Part shown: one piece after another, positions 5,182 to 11,524 of the stretch
How positions within the stretch are numbered: position 1 is the first letter of the stretch
Layout: each line of letters opens with the position of its first letter
Source: Natrinema soli
Lineage (GTDB): Archaea; Halobacteriota; Halobacteria; Halobacteriales; Natrialbaceae
Direction of reading: 5' to 3'
NCBI RefSeq assembly: GCF_028618695.1
Contig: NZ_JAQIVI010000207.1
Location: 1 to 14,632 of the forward strand
Length of the DNA: 14,632 nucleotides
Translations under genes and position numbers: made by a program
Notes under the pieces: generated by a model
Told to the model about the DNA's origin: nothing
Seen by the model: only the letters and a program-made list of their open reading frames with translations
Databases searched by the model: none

Positions 5182-6842
5182 GCGTCGATGTCACCGACGA
5201 CCCGGTGCAATTCGACGATGTCACCGGGTCCGAGTCCGATACCTTCCCGAAACCCCGCGCCCACGGTGCAGCGGTGATGAACCATCTCGCCGATGTTCGG
5301 AACCCCGACGCCGGTCGGAGCGACGAACGGGGAACGCTGTACGATCGGTCGCTGTCCTACTGGCGCGAGCACGTCGGCGATCGCGACCTCGAGCCGCACG
5401 TCGCCGTCGACGACTTCGAGGCCGACTGGCTGCCGTCAGGAGACTATGCGCTCGTACTCACGTCGTCGCGGTGGAAGGCCGGCACCGGCCGCGGTGACGA
5501 CTATCGGTCGTACTACGAGCAACACCTGAAGCTCCGCGAATGGGGGCCTGAAACTGACGACGGCGAGCGCGAACTTCGGAAGCCCGCGTTGGCGTTGCAC
5601 GTCGAGATCATGCCGCAGTTCCGCGACATGGTCTACAAGAGCGGTGACTCTCTCGAGTGTCCCTACGGAGAGGGAACGCGGTTGCTCGCCTGGACGACGT
5701 GGGCTGAGGACCCCTTCGAGATCGAACGACGGATGTACGATGCGCTTCGAGCTGTCTACGGTGCCGGTGCGGTGGACCTCGACGATCGCGTTGATGACGC
5801 CCGCCGAATTTCGAAAGCGGAGGCACACATTCGGTTCCACATCGATAAGAAGAACCCTGCCGTCGAGACCCTTGAACAGTCTAAGCAGCTCATCGGCTGG
5901 GGTGGCGAGTCCGAGATCGACGCGCACCAGCGCCGCCAGAAAGAGGGGTGGCTCGAGGCGCTCGTCGAGAGCGATCGCTGGCATCTACTCGGGTTCGACC
6001 CCCAGCGGTACAGTACGGAGGTGAAGATCTATCAGGCGAATCAGTGGCACAAGAAGCCGAAAACTGACCCGTTCCACCATCCGAAGCTCGAGGCCTCCTA
6101 CGCAGGCGTCGACCGCGGCGAACTACCGCACGTCTCCGAATGGGACGATGTCCTAGAGCACCTCCGAGCGGTTGTCGCGACGCACGCACGATGGGCCGGG
6201 ATCGATCGCTCGGACCTCGCCGCCGACGACTTCTTTGATGGGCCGGAATCCGCGCCGTGGGACTTCGAGCGGCCGACAGGCCGCCGTAGCATGCTCCGGG
6301 AGAGGTACGAGGACCTCGCGACGGACATCTATCGGGAAGCGCTGAAAGAGTCCACCACGGCCGTCTACGACATCCTGCGAGTGATCGCCGAGCACGACGG
6401 CGCGAACTACGACACGCTCGTCGAGCGGACAGGGCTCGCGAGATCGACGGTGCGGTACCACGTTCGCCGCCTCGCCGAAACCGGGGTTGTCTCCCGCGAG
6501 GGGAACCCGGTGATGGTGTTCTTCGTCTCTCAGGTCGTCCTCGAACGAGCCCGCGAGATCCTTCGCGAAGTCCGTCCGGAGGATATGCCCGAGGATTTGG
6601 ACGGACGGGCCGACGAGCGGCGTGAGCGGCGCGAGAAACAGCAGGCGAGTGACGACGACCAGACGGACGCGAATGACGCCGAAAGCGACGAGAGCACCGG
6701 CGACGCGACCGAGATCGGGTTCCAGTACCTCGAGCGATTGAGCGCATCGATTCACGACCTCGCGTACCTCCGTGAGCAAGAGCGGATCGACGATCGCGAC
6801 GTTCGGGTTCGCGTTGACGAACTGCCGCCACCGCTCCAGTAG
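5178..6842 (+). CDS. Winged-helix protein, DUF7845-like; candidate replication initiator
   Basis: This 554-residue protein ends the rightward operon. The start is a GTG at 5178 inside a GTGA overlap, with GGAGGG 6 bases upstream. Residues 80-330 form a domain with conserved-looking patches: ALALHVEIMP (about 137-146), the HIDKKNP segment (221-227), and KIYQANQWHKKPKTDPFHHP (283-302). Residues 393-450 are a clear winged helix (AVYDILRVIAEHDGANYD, TGLARSTVRYHVRRLAETG, then the wing). Residues 470-515 are a charged acidic linker. The layout recalls the haloarchaeal DUF7845 family (from memory). No HUH motif, polymerase or helicase motif is present. I infer replication initiation from its length, its operon position and the repeats just downstream; a transcription regulator role is the main alternative. 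Confidence 0.7.
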   Translation: MSVDVTDDPVQFDDVTGSESDTFPKPRAHGAAVMNHLADVRNPDAGRSDERGTLYDRSLSYWREHVGDRDLEPHVAVDDFEADWLPSGDYALVLTSSRWKAGTGRGDDYRSYYEQHLKLREWGPETDDGERELRKPALALHVEIMPQFRDMVYKSGDSLECPYGEGTRLLAWTTWAEDPFEIERRMYDALRAVYGAGAVDLDDRVDDARRISKAEAHIRFHIDKKNPAVETLEQSKQLIGWGGESEIDAHQRRQKEGWLEALVESDRWHLLGFDPQRYSTEVKIYQANQWHKKPKTDPFHHPKLEASYAGVDRGELPHVSEWDDVLEHLRAVVATHARWAGIDRSDLAADDFFDGPESAPWDFERPTGRRSMLRERYEDLATDIYREALKESTTAVYDILRVIAEHDGANYDTLVERTGLARSTVRYHVRRLAETGVVSREGNPVMVFFVSQVVLERAREILREVRPEDMPEDLDGRADERRERREKQQASDDDQTDANDAESDESTGDATEIGFQYLERLSASIHDLAYLREQERIDDRDVRVRVDELPPPLQ

Positions 6843-7040
6843 GTCGTCGTCGGTCCGGTTCGATTCGGCGGATAGCTGCAGCACGCGCCGTTGTTCCTTT
6901 GTTTCACTACGTCTCACCAGTGGTTCTTACATTCGTGCTCGACACATTCGTTTTCTGGAGATAATATTACTTTCACAAAGGTGTTAACGGGAACAGTCGA
7001 CCTATTTTGGGCCAGTTTCGCCGACTCGAGCGCAAAGTTG

Positions 7041-7090
7041 AACCGCTGAAACAGCGGCGGACGCACGAAAATTTGGTCATTTCAGCGGTT
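7041..7090. repeat. 11-base inverted repeat with nested hairpin
   Basis: AACCGCTGAAA at 7041-7051 is matched by its perfect reverse complement TTTCAGCGGTT at 7080-7090. The left arm also starts a small hairpin CCGCTG-AAA-CAGCGG (7043-7057), so the unit CAGCGG/CCGCTG occurs three times in 50 bases. This looks like a set of protein-binding sites. Confidence 0.75.
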
Positions 7091-7153
7091 GGCTCGGGTA
7101 TCGGGGTTGCCGGGTACCCCTACGGTAGGTGCCCCTAAGGGGGCAGGGCAATT

Positions 7154-7180
7154 GCGCGGCGCGCAGAGCGCGCGCCGCGC
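7154..7180. repeat. Perfect 11-base GC-only hairpin
   Basis: GCGCGGCGCGC at 7154-7164 pairs perfectly with GCGCGCCGCGC at 7170-7180 around the loop AGAGC. It is followed by TCGCGAAAAG, without a T run, so a simple T-rich terminator is unlikely on the plus strand. It could be an origin structure or a terminator of the rightward operon. Confidence 0.8.
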
Positions 7181-7415
7181 TCGCGAAAAGTCAAGTTGGC
7201 CGATTCAGGACAGTACAACGGTGCTGCTCCACCAGGAGGAGAGGATGAGAACCTGATATCGAGTATTGTCAAGTCCGCTTACGAGGGAAGAGATTAGGCT
7301 ATGACCGAGCGGTAAGTACAGGTGAAGGATATAGCACACCGGTCGGCATATACCCAGAAGCAATCACGAACGGCGTGCTGAATGCAAAGAAGGATTCCTC
7401 ACAATCCTACCACGC

Positions 7416-7423
7416 TACTTTTT
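7416..7423 (+). promoter_or_regulatory. TATA-like element of the Lrp-type gene
   Basis: TACTTTTT is centred about 27 bases before the ATG at 7447, which supports that start over the GTG at 7375. Confidence 0.5.
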
Positions 7424-7446
7424 GGGATCAACCCGTTAGCAGCAAT

Positions 7447-7920
7447 ATGGTCCATAATCTCGACGATGTCGATCGGGGTATTATCCATATTCTCCAAGGG
7501 AACGCACGGGAGGCGACTGCCGCAGAGATGGGCGACATGGTCGGTACCTCTGCCAGCACAGTGCGAAACCGTATTGACTACCTTGAGGAAGGCGTGATTC
7601 GTGGCTACCATCCGGAACTCGATTACGAGGAAGCCGGGTTCGAACTCCACTTGTTCATGGTGTGTCGAGCGCCGACTGCAAGACGAACCGAGTTGGCGAA
7701 GGAGGCATTAGAACTCTCCGGCGTGATTAACGTCCGCGAAATGACAACCGGCGCTCACAACCTCCACATCGAGTCGGTAGCCGTCGATTCCGACACGGCT
7801 GATGAGACCCGTGCGGGACTCGAGGATCTTGATGATCTCGAAATCGTATCCACACAGATCATCAACGATTTTCATACTCAACCGTTCAACCACTTTGGAG
7901 CGGATATGATCGAAGATTGA
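7447..7920 (+). CDS. Lrp/AsnC-family transcription regulator
   Basis: This 157-residue regulator begins MVHNLDDVDRGIIHILQ, the usual first helix of Lrp/AsnC proteins. The winged helix spans about residues 5-55, with the recognition helix in GTSASTVRNRIDYLEEGVI followed by GYHPELDYEEAGF. The rest is an alpha/beta domain resembling the RAM effector-binding fold (FMVCRAPTARRTELAKEAL, then INVREMTTGAHNLHIESVAV). It has no obvious zinc or membrane part. The frame is open to a GTG at 7375, but the ATG at 7447 gives the correct family N-terminus and has a TATA box at leaderless distance. It stands alone between the candidate origin and a HalOD1 gene and could control the element's switch between integrated and active states; that role is inference. 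Confidence 0.88.
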   Translation: MVHNLDDVDRGIIHILQGNAREATAAEMGDMVGTSASTVRNRIDYLEEGVIRGYHPELDYEEAGFELHLFMVCRAPTARRTELAKEALELSGVINVREMTTGAHNLHIESVAVDSDTADETRAGLEDLDDLEIVSTQIINDFHTQPFNHFGADMIED

Positions 7921-8022
7921 TTATGCCCCAAATATCTCTTTAGATACTGTGGTATAAACAAAATTATCAGATCATGTCGAGAGAATACACAGGATTAACC
8001 CTGCCCAGATAGAACGAGAGAT

Positions 8023-8307
8023 GTGGAGACAACACTGGTTGGAACCGAAATCGTCGAGCGAGTCGCTGACCGTGAAGGCATTGACCCGGTAGACCTCAAT
8101 GATCGACTGTATGATGTAATCGATGCGGATGCACTCGAAACCCTCACAAATACTAGCGATCGGCAGTCACAGGCTAATCTCTGTGTTGAGTTTGCGTATC
8201 ACGGGTACGCAGTCACCGTCGTCGAGAGCGGGAAGATTATCATCGATGAGCAGCCAACGGAAACGAAAACGGACGAGTCGTCGCAGAAAAAGTCAGTAGA
8301 CGATTGA
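8023..8307 (+). CDS. HalOD1 output-domain protein
   Basis: This 94-residue protein is a stand-alone HalOD1 domain, a haloarchaeal module first noted as an output domain of signal proteins. The pattern is clear: IVERVADREGIDPVDLND, then LYDVIDADALETL, then a strand pair FAYHGYAVTVVESGKIII. The tail is charged (KTDESSQKKSVDD). The start is a GTG at 8023; an overlapping ATG two bases earlier is in another frame and runs into non-coding sequence. A weak TATA-like ATTAACC lies 24-30 bases upstream. Most HalOD1 proteins are host genes of unknown function, so this may be a captured host regulator. Confidence 0.85.
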   Translation: METTLVGTEIVERVADREGIDPVDLNDRLYDVIDADALETLTNTSDRQSQANLCVEFAYHGYAVTVVESGKIIIDEQPTETKTDESSQKKSVDD

Positions 8308-8426
8308 TCCAGAATACTGGTGGACTGCTACATCCACTCTGTTCTCGACTATACGCTGTTTAATCCCGAGTATATTGAGGTGCGATTTCCACAGTACCCT
8401 TCCGTGTATGGGCCGTTATAGCATAC

Positions 8427-8807
8427 GTGATTGGGCATTCCCCAGAAGTAGATCTAGGTGGGTACAGTGACTTGGACGATCAATCGCTCGATGTAGTTTT
8501 CGACCTCCTCGCCGATCAGCGCCGTCGGTACGTTCTTGCGTGCCTGATAGATCACACGGAGGCAATCGGACTGGCTGATTTGGCTGCGGATGTTGCTGGC
8601 CGCGAGAATAAGGAGGCGGTTACAAAGCCTCCGAAAGAAAAGGTTCGAACTATCCATACGTCGCTCTACCATATACATATTCCAAAACTGGTGGAGGCAG
8701 GGGTCGTCGAATACGATCAGGATCGAGATCTGGTACGGGTATCGGAAACGGGTGAACAGATCGAACATCTTCTCACCGTCGCCGCCGATGGCGGAGAAGA
8801 GCGATAG
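8427..8807 (+). CDS. DUF7344-like winged-helix protein
   Basis: This 126-residue protein fits the haloarchaeal DUF7344 pattern: LDVVFDLLADQRRRYVLACL, a middle helical part (IGLADLAADVAGREN), then HTSLYHIHIPKLVEAGVV followed by YDQDRDLVRVSETGEQIEHL. The last part is the recognition helix and wing of a winged helix. DUF7344 proteins are taken to be DNA-binding regulators. I use the GTG at 8427, the first start in frame with the conserved part; no good TATA box is at leaderless distance, so the start is uncertain. It is the third regulator in a row, each with its own intergenic space, so these are likely separate transcripts. Confidence 0.8.
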   Translation: MIGHSPEVDLGGYSDLDDQSLDVVFDLLADQRRRYVLACLIDHTEAIGLADLAADVAGRENKEAVTKPPKEKVRTIHTSLYHIHIPKLVEAGVVEYDQDRDLVRVSETGEQIEHLLTVAADGGEER

Positions 8808-8856
8808 TCATCTGCTCTGTCTGTACTGATCACTTCTGTAGGGCGGTGTCTCAGTA

Positions 8857-8879
8857 TTGAATAGTTGAAATGTATTCAA
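8857..8879. repeat. TTGAATA/TATTCAA inverted repeat
   Basis: TTGAATA (8857-8863) and TATTCAA (8873-8879) are perfect reverse complements, and a second offset dyad GTTGAA (8864-8869) / TTCAAC (8875-8880) overlaps it. This is a plausible operator for one of the nearby regulators. Confidence 0.55.
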
Positions 8880-9044
8880 CACGCTTCGATAAATACGTTT
8901 TCTATCTTATATGTATTCTGGCGTGCAGTTCGCACACGTAGTTATCGCGGCGTTCAGTTAACCTCCGAGTGAATAGAAGGTGGTGAACCACTGTTCCGAT
9001 TCAACTGTCCCTGGGGTCGCATGTCGATAAATCCCGTTCCCCGA

Positions 9045-9079
9045 ATATGCACACGAGACGCAAACCCTCGTGTGCATAT
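9045..9079. repeat. Perfect 13-base inverted repeat (hairpin)
   Basis: ATATGCACACGAG at 9045-9057 and CTCGTGTGCATAT at 9067-9079 are perfect reverse complements around a 9-base loop. It lies 130 bases before the DUF7692-like gene and 240 after the DUF7344-like gene, and has no T run on the plus-strand side. Confidence 0.85.
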
Positions 9080-9172
9080 CTTGAGTTGCTCAGTCGTTTG
9101 AGATCGCGTTCTTCTCTGGAGAACCAACACGTTCCGCTGATTTCGGGCCGAAATGGGCCGTCCAGTGAGCCG

Positions 9173-9181
9173 AAAAAACTA
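9173..9181 (+). promoter_or_regulatory. TATA-like element of the DUF7692-like gene
   Basis: AAAAAACTA lies 27-35 bases before the ATG at 9208, consistent with a leaderless transcript. Confidence 0.4.
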
Positions 9182-9207
9182 GGATTTCGGGCGTCGTGTG
9201 TACGAGT

Positions 9208-9462
9208 ATGCGAATCAGAACCGACGGCGACTATGCGTACCGACGAGACGCGATCGAACGCGCAGCCGACTTCTACGACTGTAACAAGACGAAGGCGGTG
9301 GTGAGTGCCTGCGACGACGTGCCGAAGTTCGTCCAGGCGTCTCGCCAAGTCCTCGAGCGCGACGATCTCACGCTTGAGCAGCGCCGAGAGATCGCCGAGA
9401 CGCTCTCGACTCGAGCAGTAACGTTCGAAGTCGATACCGACATCGCTGTCACTACTGATTGA
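9208..9462 (+). CDS. Small DUF7692-like haloarchaeal protein
   Basis: This 84-residue protein begins MRIRTDGDYAYRRDAIERAA and continues DFYDCNKTKAVVSACDDVP, then a long helix (LTLEQRREIAETLSTRAV). The opening strand, the RRDAIERA helix and the K-x-x-A-V-x-x-A-C segment match what I recall of the haloarchaeal DUF7692 family, which often occurs on plasmids and proviruses. The strand followed by helices recalls a ribbon-helix-helix type DNA binder, but this is only a guess. I use ATG 9208, not the GTG four codons earlier, because of the TATA-like spacing and the family-like N-terminus. A T5 run at 9465-9469 right after the stop may end transcription. Confidence 0.8.
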   Translation: MRIRTDGDYAYRRDAIERAADFYDCNKTKAVVSACDDVPKFVQASRQVLERDDLTLEQRREIAETLSTRAVTFEVDTDIAVTTD

Positions 9463-9726
9463 ATTTTTGTCTCGAGAAGCGCCGGCCAGAGGCCAGCGCC
9501 GGAGCCCCCATCCTCCACAGATGATGTGTTAGATAGGAGGGTTTGAGATCGAGTTTGACAATTTGGCTAGTGACTTTCAAGTCGGAACGATCTCAGGTGC
9601 GGCGAGGTTCCGTATGTCTCGGAGTCGGACAGATTCAGTCGGACAACGACCGAATCCTTTCCCTCGCCATCCATTCCTTTGCATCATATAGACATAGTCT
9701 TGTCGGCTGCATGATACCTGTCGAAA

Positions 9727-9759
9727 CAATCAATAGTAGTTACCGAAAATAATTGATTG
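9727..9759. repeat. CAATCAAT/ATTGATTG inverted repeat
   Basis: CAATCAAT (9727-9734) and ATTGATTG (9752-9759) are perfect reverse complements with a 17-base loop. It abuts the next hairpin at base 9759. Confidence 0.65.
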
Positions 9760-9794
9760 CCTCCGATCATCTCCCCCCCCACCCATTCGGAGGC
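9759..9794 (-). terminator. Possible terminator hairpin with a G/C-run loop
   Basis: GCCTCCGA (9759-9766) and TCGGAGGC (9787-9794) are perfect reverse complements. The loop contains a run of eight C, so the leftward transcript would carry a G-run loop. It begins 20 bases after the nuclease-like gene's stop and, reading leftward, is followed by AT-rich sequence, which fits transcription termination. Confidence 0.45.
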
Positions 9795-9813
9795 ATCCCT
9801 ACCCGCCGTTTCA

Positions 9814-10206
9814 TCAAAAAATGGTATTGATCGCGATCTTCGCTTGTTCGGTCCCCCGGTGATCGCCGCCGCCGTGCCACCGAAGCAGCGGGAGATCGCT
9901 CGAGCGGACCATCTTATCACAAAGAATCGTGCAGCCCGATCGCCCATGTGGCCGGTAAACGACGAAACAGTACCAGCCGTCGTGCCGCCGGAGCTTTTCG
10001 TGGTACTCGCGGTAGACCTTCCAGTTCCCGGGCTGTCCGTCGGAATGCTCGTGCATTGTCGACTTGATCTCGGCGGGCGTCCCGTTCCCGAATCTCGCGT
10101 CGTGCCAGCTCGAGCGCTCGAGATCGAAGCGACGCTTTTCAGCCATCCGTTTTTCGACGGCGGTCCCGAAGTGGTTCGCTCGCTTCGACCGATTCACGCG
10201 GACCAC
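9814..10206 (-). CDS. PD-(D/E)XK nuclease-like protein
   Basis: This protein of up to 130 residues resembles small PD-(D/E)XK nucleases such as archaeal Holliday junction resolvase-like proteins. An N-terminal helix holds E18 (HFGTAVEKRMAEKRR), then comes a strand with D36 (WHDARFGNGT) and the E-x-K pair E46-I-K48 (TPAEIKS). A following helix and strand read YHEKLRRHDGWYCFVVYRP. The order E, D, ExK is the expected metal-binding set. The start at 10206 is a GTG, but a second GTG three codons in (10197) puts the strong TATATATA box at 27 bases and may be the real leaderless start. A role in genome resolution, packaging or host DNA attack is inference. Confidence 0.7.
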   Translation of the reverse strand: MVRVNRSKRANHFGTAVEKRMAEKRRFDLERSSWHDARFGNGTPAEIKSTMHEHSDGQPGNWKVYREYHEKLRRHDGWYCFVVYRPHGRSGCTILCDKMVRSSDLPLLRWHGGGDHRGTEQAKIAINTIF

Positions 10207-10221
10207 GCGCGTCGCGCGCCG

Positions 10222-10230
10222 ATATATATA
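10222..10230 (-). promoter_or_regulatory. Strong TATA box of the nuclease-like gene
   Basis: ATATATATA stands out in very GC-rich surroundings and is centred 29 bases before the GTG at 10197. It implies that the nuclease-like gene is transcribed separately from the virion operon. Confidence 0.65.
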
Positions 10231-10255
10231 CTCCTCCGCTGGCCTCGAGCGGCGC

Positions 10256-10300
10256 GCCCATCGGTCGCTTCGCTCTCGGGAGGGAGCGAGCGCGGTGGGC
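10256..10300 (-). terminator. Long imperfect hairpin after the NTPase gene
   Basis: On the minus strand GCCCA...GCTCGCTC pairs with GAGCGAAGC...TGGGC, giving a long stem with small bulges and a short loop. It starts about 58 bases beyond the NTPase stop and ends 26 bases before the next TATA box, so it probably closes the virion operon. No long T run follows. Confidence 0.4.
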
Positions 10301-10357
10301 TGTGGGCTACTCTAAAGGGGGGACAGTTACGCTTTACAGCTTGACACCCCGACGCAG

Positions 10358-11524
10358 TCATGCGATCACCTGTTCAACGGTGGAAACCCATTCCGCCTTC
10401 TCGCCGCCTTCGTCGATATCGTCCCACCAATTCGAGACGGTAGCGTGACTGTGCGGCACGAATTCAGCGGTTGCACGCGACGACATTCCCTGGCGACGGC
10501 AGATTTCCATCGTCCATGCAGCGACTTGTTTCACGTCTTTCTCGGCGATCGCCTCGTCTTTCTCGTCGCCTCCAGGCGCGGACCAGCTCCAATCGGCCTC
10601 GTCGTTCGTGTTGAAGCTCCAGTCGGTCGGCGGGATCCCCTCGAGCGGGCGCGGGTCCACGTCGACGAGACTGCCGTTCGAGACTCGATCGGCGACGACC
10701 GCGGATTTCTGCGATGTCTTTTTGATGATCGTTCCGACGCGCCAGAGCATCGGATGAATCGAACTCTCGTCGTGGCCTATGTAGATGAGAGCGCCGCCGT
10801 ACTTGCGGATCTTGAACACGAGCGGCCCCATCAGTTTCCGCACCTTGTGGCCGTCTTCGCCGGCTCCACTGGCGTTCGTCGAGAACTCGTCGCCGATGAA
10901 TAGCTTCGGCTGCTGCGGGTTCTCGACGGGGTCGCCGTCTTGACTGACCCACTTCTCGAGCAGCGGATAGTTCGGAATCCAGCCGTCTTCGACGGAGCCG
11001 TCGTCACGGACCCATCGGTTCGTCCGCTCGAGCGTGCGGATATTCGAGCCGACGAGCAGATTCCCGTCGACCCACCGCTCACGGAGCTGGCCCAACAGCC
11101 CAGAGAAATCGGTCTTCCCGTCTCCCATCTCGCCGAGTAGAACGATGACAGGCGCGGGCCCGGCGACCAGTTCCTGCAGGCGCGTGACGGCTTTGATTCC
11201 GGCTAAGTCTGCTTCCTGAGACGGGTCGCCGATGTAGTGCTTCAGTGTGAGCGTGTCGCCGTTCTCGAGCGCCTGACGGGCCGTCTCGCTCCCTTCTGCC
11301 TGCAGGATCTTCCGATTCTTGCCGACTGCCATGTAGTCCTTCGCGGGCTTCGTCTGCCAGCGGTCCGTGTCGTGATGAATCGCTCTCATCGCTAGCTGTC
11401 GGTCCACCTGTTCGTCACGAACGAACCCCGAATGCCGAAGGACTTCTTCGGGGTCGCGCTCAAGGTTGCCGTCCTGATACTCGCGAAAGCCGCCGACTGT
11501 GTAGTTGTCTTGCTCGTCGCTCAT
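10358..11524 (-). CDS. Pleolipovirus VP8-type P-loop NTPase with C-terminal HTH
   Basis: This 388-residue protein is the last gene of the leftward virion operon, matching the position of the putative NTPase in pleolipoviruses. Residues 125-140 form strand and Walker A loop (VIVLLGEMGDGKTDFSG, with G131-T138), and 207-214 are Walker B (KLFIGDEF). A sensor-like strand follows (YGGALIYIGHDESS). The C-terminal 40 residues hold a helix-turn-helix (MSSRATAEFVPHSHATVSNWW, 347-367), so the protein may also bind DNA. The role in these viruses is not proven; packaging or assembly is assumed. Its ATG overlaps the previous stop as ATGA at 11521-11524. FtsK/HerA-like ATPases are alternatives, but the gene order argues for the viral family. 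Confidence 0.85.
   Translation of the reverse strand: MSDEQDNYTVGGFREYQDGNLERDPEEVLRHSGFVRDEQVDRQLAMRAIHHDTDRWQTKPAKDYMAVGKNRKILQAEGSETARQALENGDTLTLKHYIGDPSQEADLAGIKAVTRLQELVAGPAPVIVLLGEMGDGKTDFSGLLGQLRERWVDGNLLVGSNIRTLERTNRWVRDDGSVEDGWIPNYPLLEKWVSQDGDPVENPQQPKLFIGDEFSTNASGAGEDGHKVRKLMGPLVFKIRKYGGALIYIGHDESSIHPMLWRVGTIIKKTSQKSAVVADRVSNGSLVDVDPRPLEGIPPTDWSFNTNDEADWSWSAPGGDEKDEAIAEKDVKQVAAWTMEICRRQGMSSRATAEFVPHSHATVSNWWDDIDEGGEKAEWVSTVEQVIA

Larger units (their letters stand above)
6843..7446. other. Long non-coding stretch; candidate replication origin
   Basis: No supportable gene lies in these 604 bases. The left part is AT-rich and contains TAATATTAC at 6962-6970. The middle holds an 11-base inverted repeat at 7041-7090, a GGGTACCC palindrome at 7112-7119, a TGCCCC/GGGGCA hairpin at 7130-7145 and an 11-base GC hairpin at 7154-7180. 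A strong cluster of dyads directly after a winged-helix initiator-like gene is the usual layout of a haloarchaeal replicon origin. The assignment is inference. Confidence 0.35.
8808..9207. other. AT-rich non-coding stretch with two palindromes
   Basis: I see no gene in these 400 bases. The left half (8850-8960) is the most AT-rich part of the window and contains a TTGAATA/TATTCAA dyad (8857-8879). The right half holds a perfect 13-base hairpin (9045-9079). A minus-strand frame crosses the hairpin but has no recognisable domain and is arginine-rich, so I do not call it. Confidence 0.6.
9463..9813. other. Non-coding stretch between converging genes
   Basis: These 351 bases separate the rightward DUF7692-like gene from the leftward nuclease-like gene. 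They hold a T5 run next to the first stop, a GC-rich repeat (GGCC-AGA-GGCC at about 9485-9495) and two back-to-back inverted repeats at 9727-9794. I see no gene; a 69-codon frame at 9543-9752 has unusual composition and no domain. Confidence 0.6.

Noticed and set aside
5890..6831. Long minus-strand frame (313 codons) opposite the winged-helix gene.
   Set aside because: Its product is almost only Arg, Ser, Pro and Gly, the normal antisense shadow of a GC-rich haloarchaeal gene.
6962..6970. TAATATTAC, identical to the nick-site nonamer of geminivirus-type rolling-circle origins.
   Set aside because: No HUH-type Rep protein is encoded in the window, the sequence is nearly palindromic and AT-rich, and it is not in a hairpin loop. 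Most likely coincidence.
7375..7446. Upstream GTG start for the Lrp-type gene.
   Set aside because: The added 24 residues are not family-like and the TATA-like site fits the ATG at 7447.
9001..9348. 115-codon minus-strand frame across the 13-base hairpin.
   Set aside because: No domain, Arg-rich, and it overlaps the DUF7692-like gene on the other strand.
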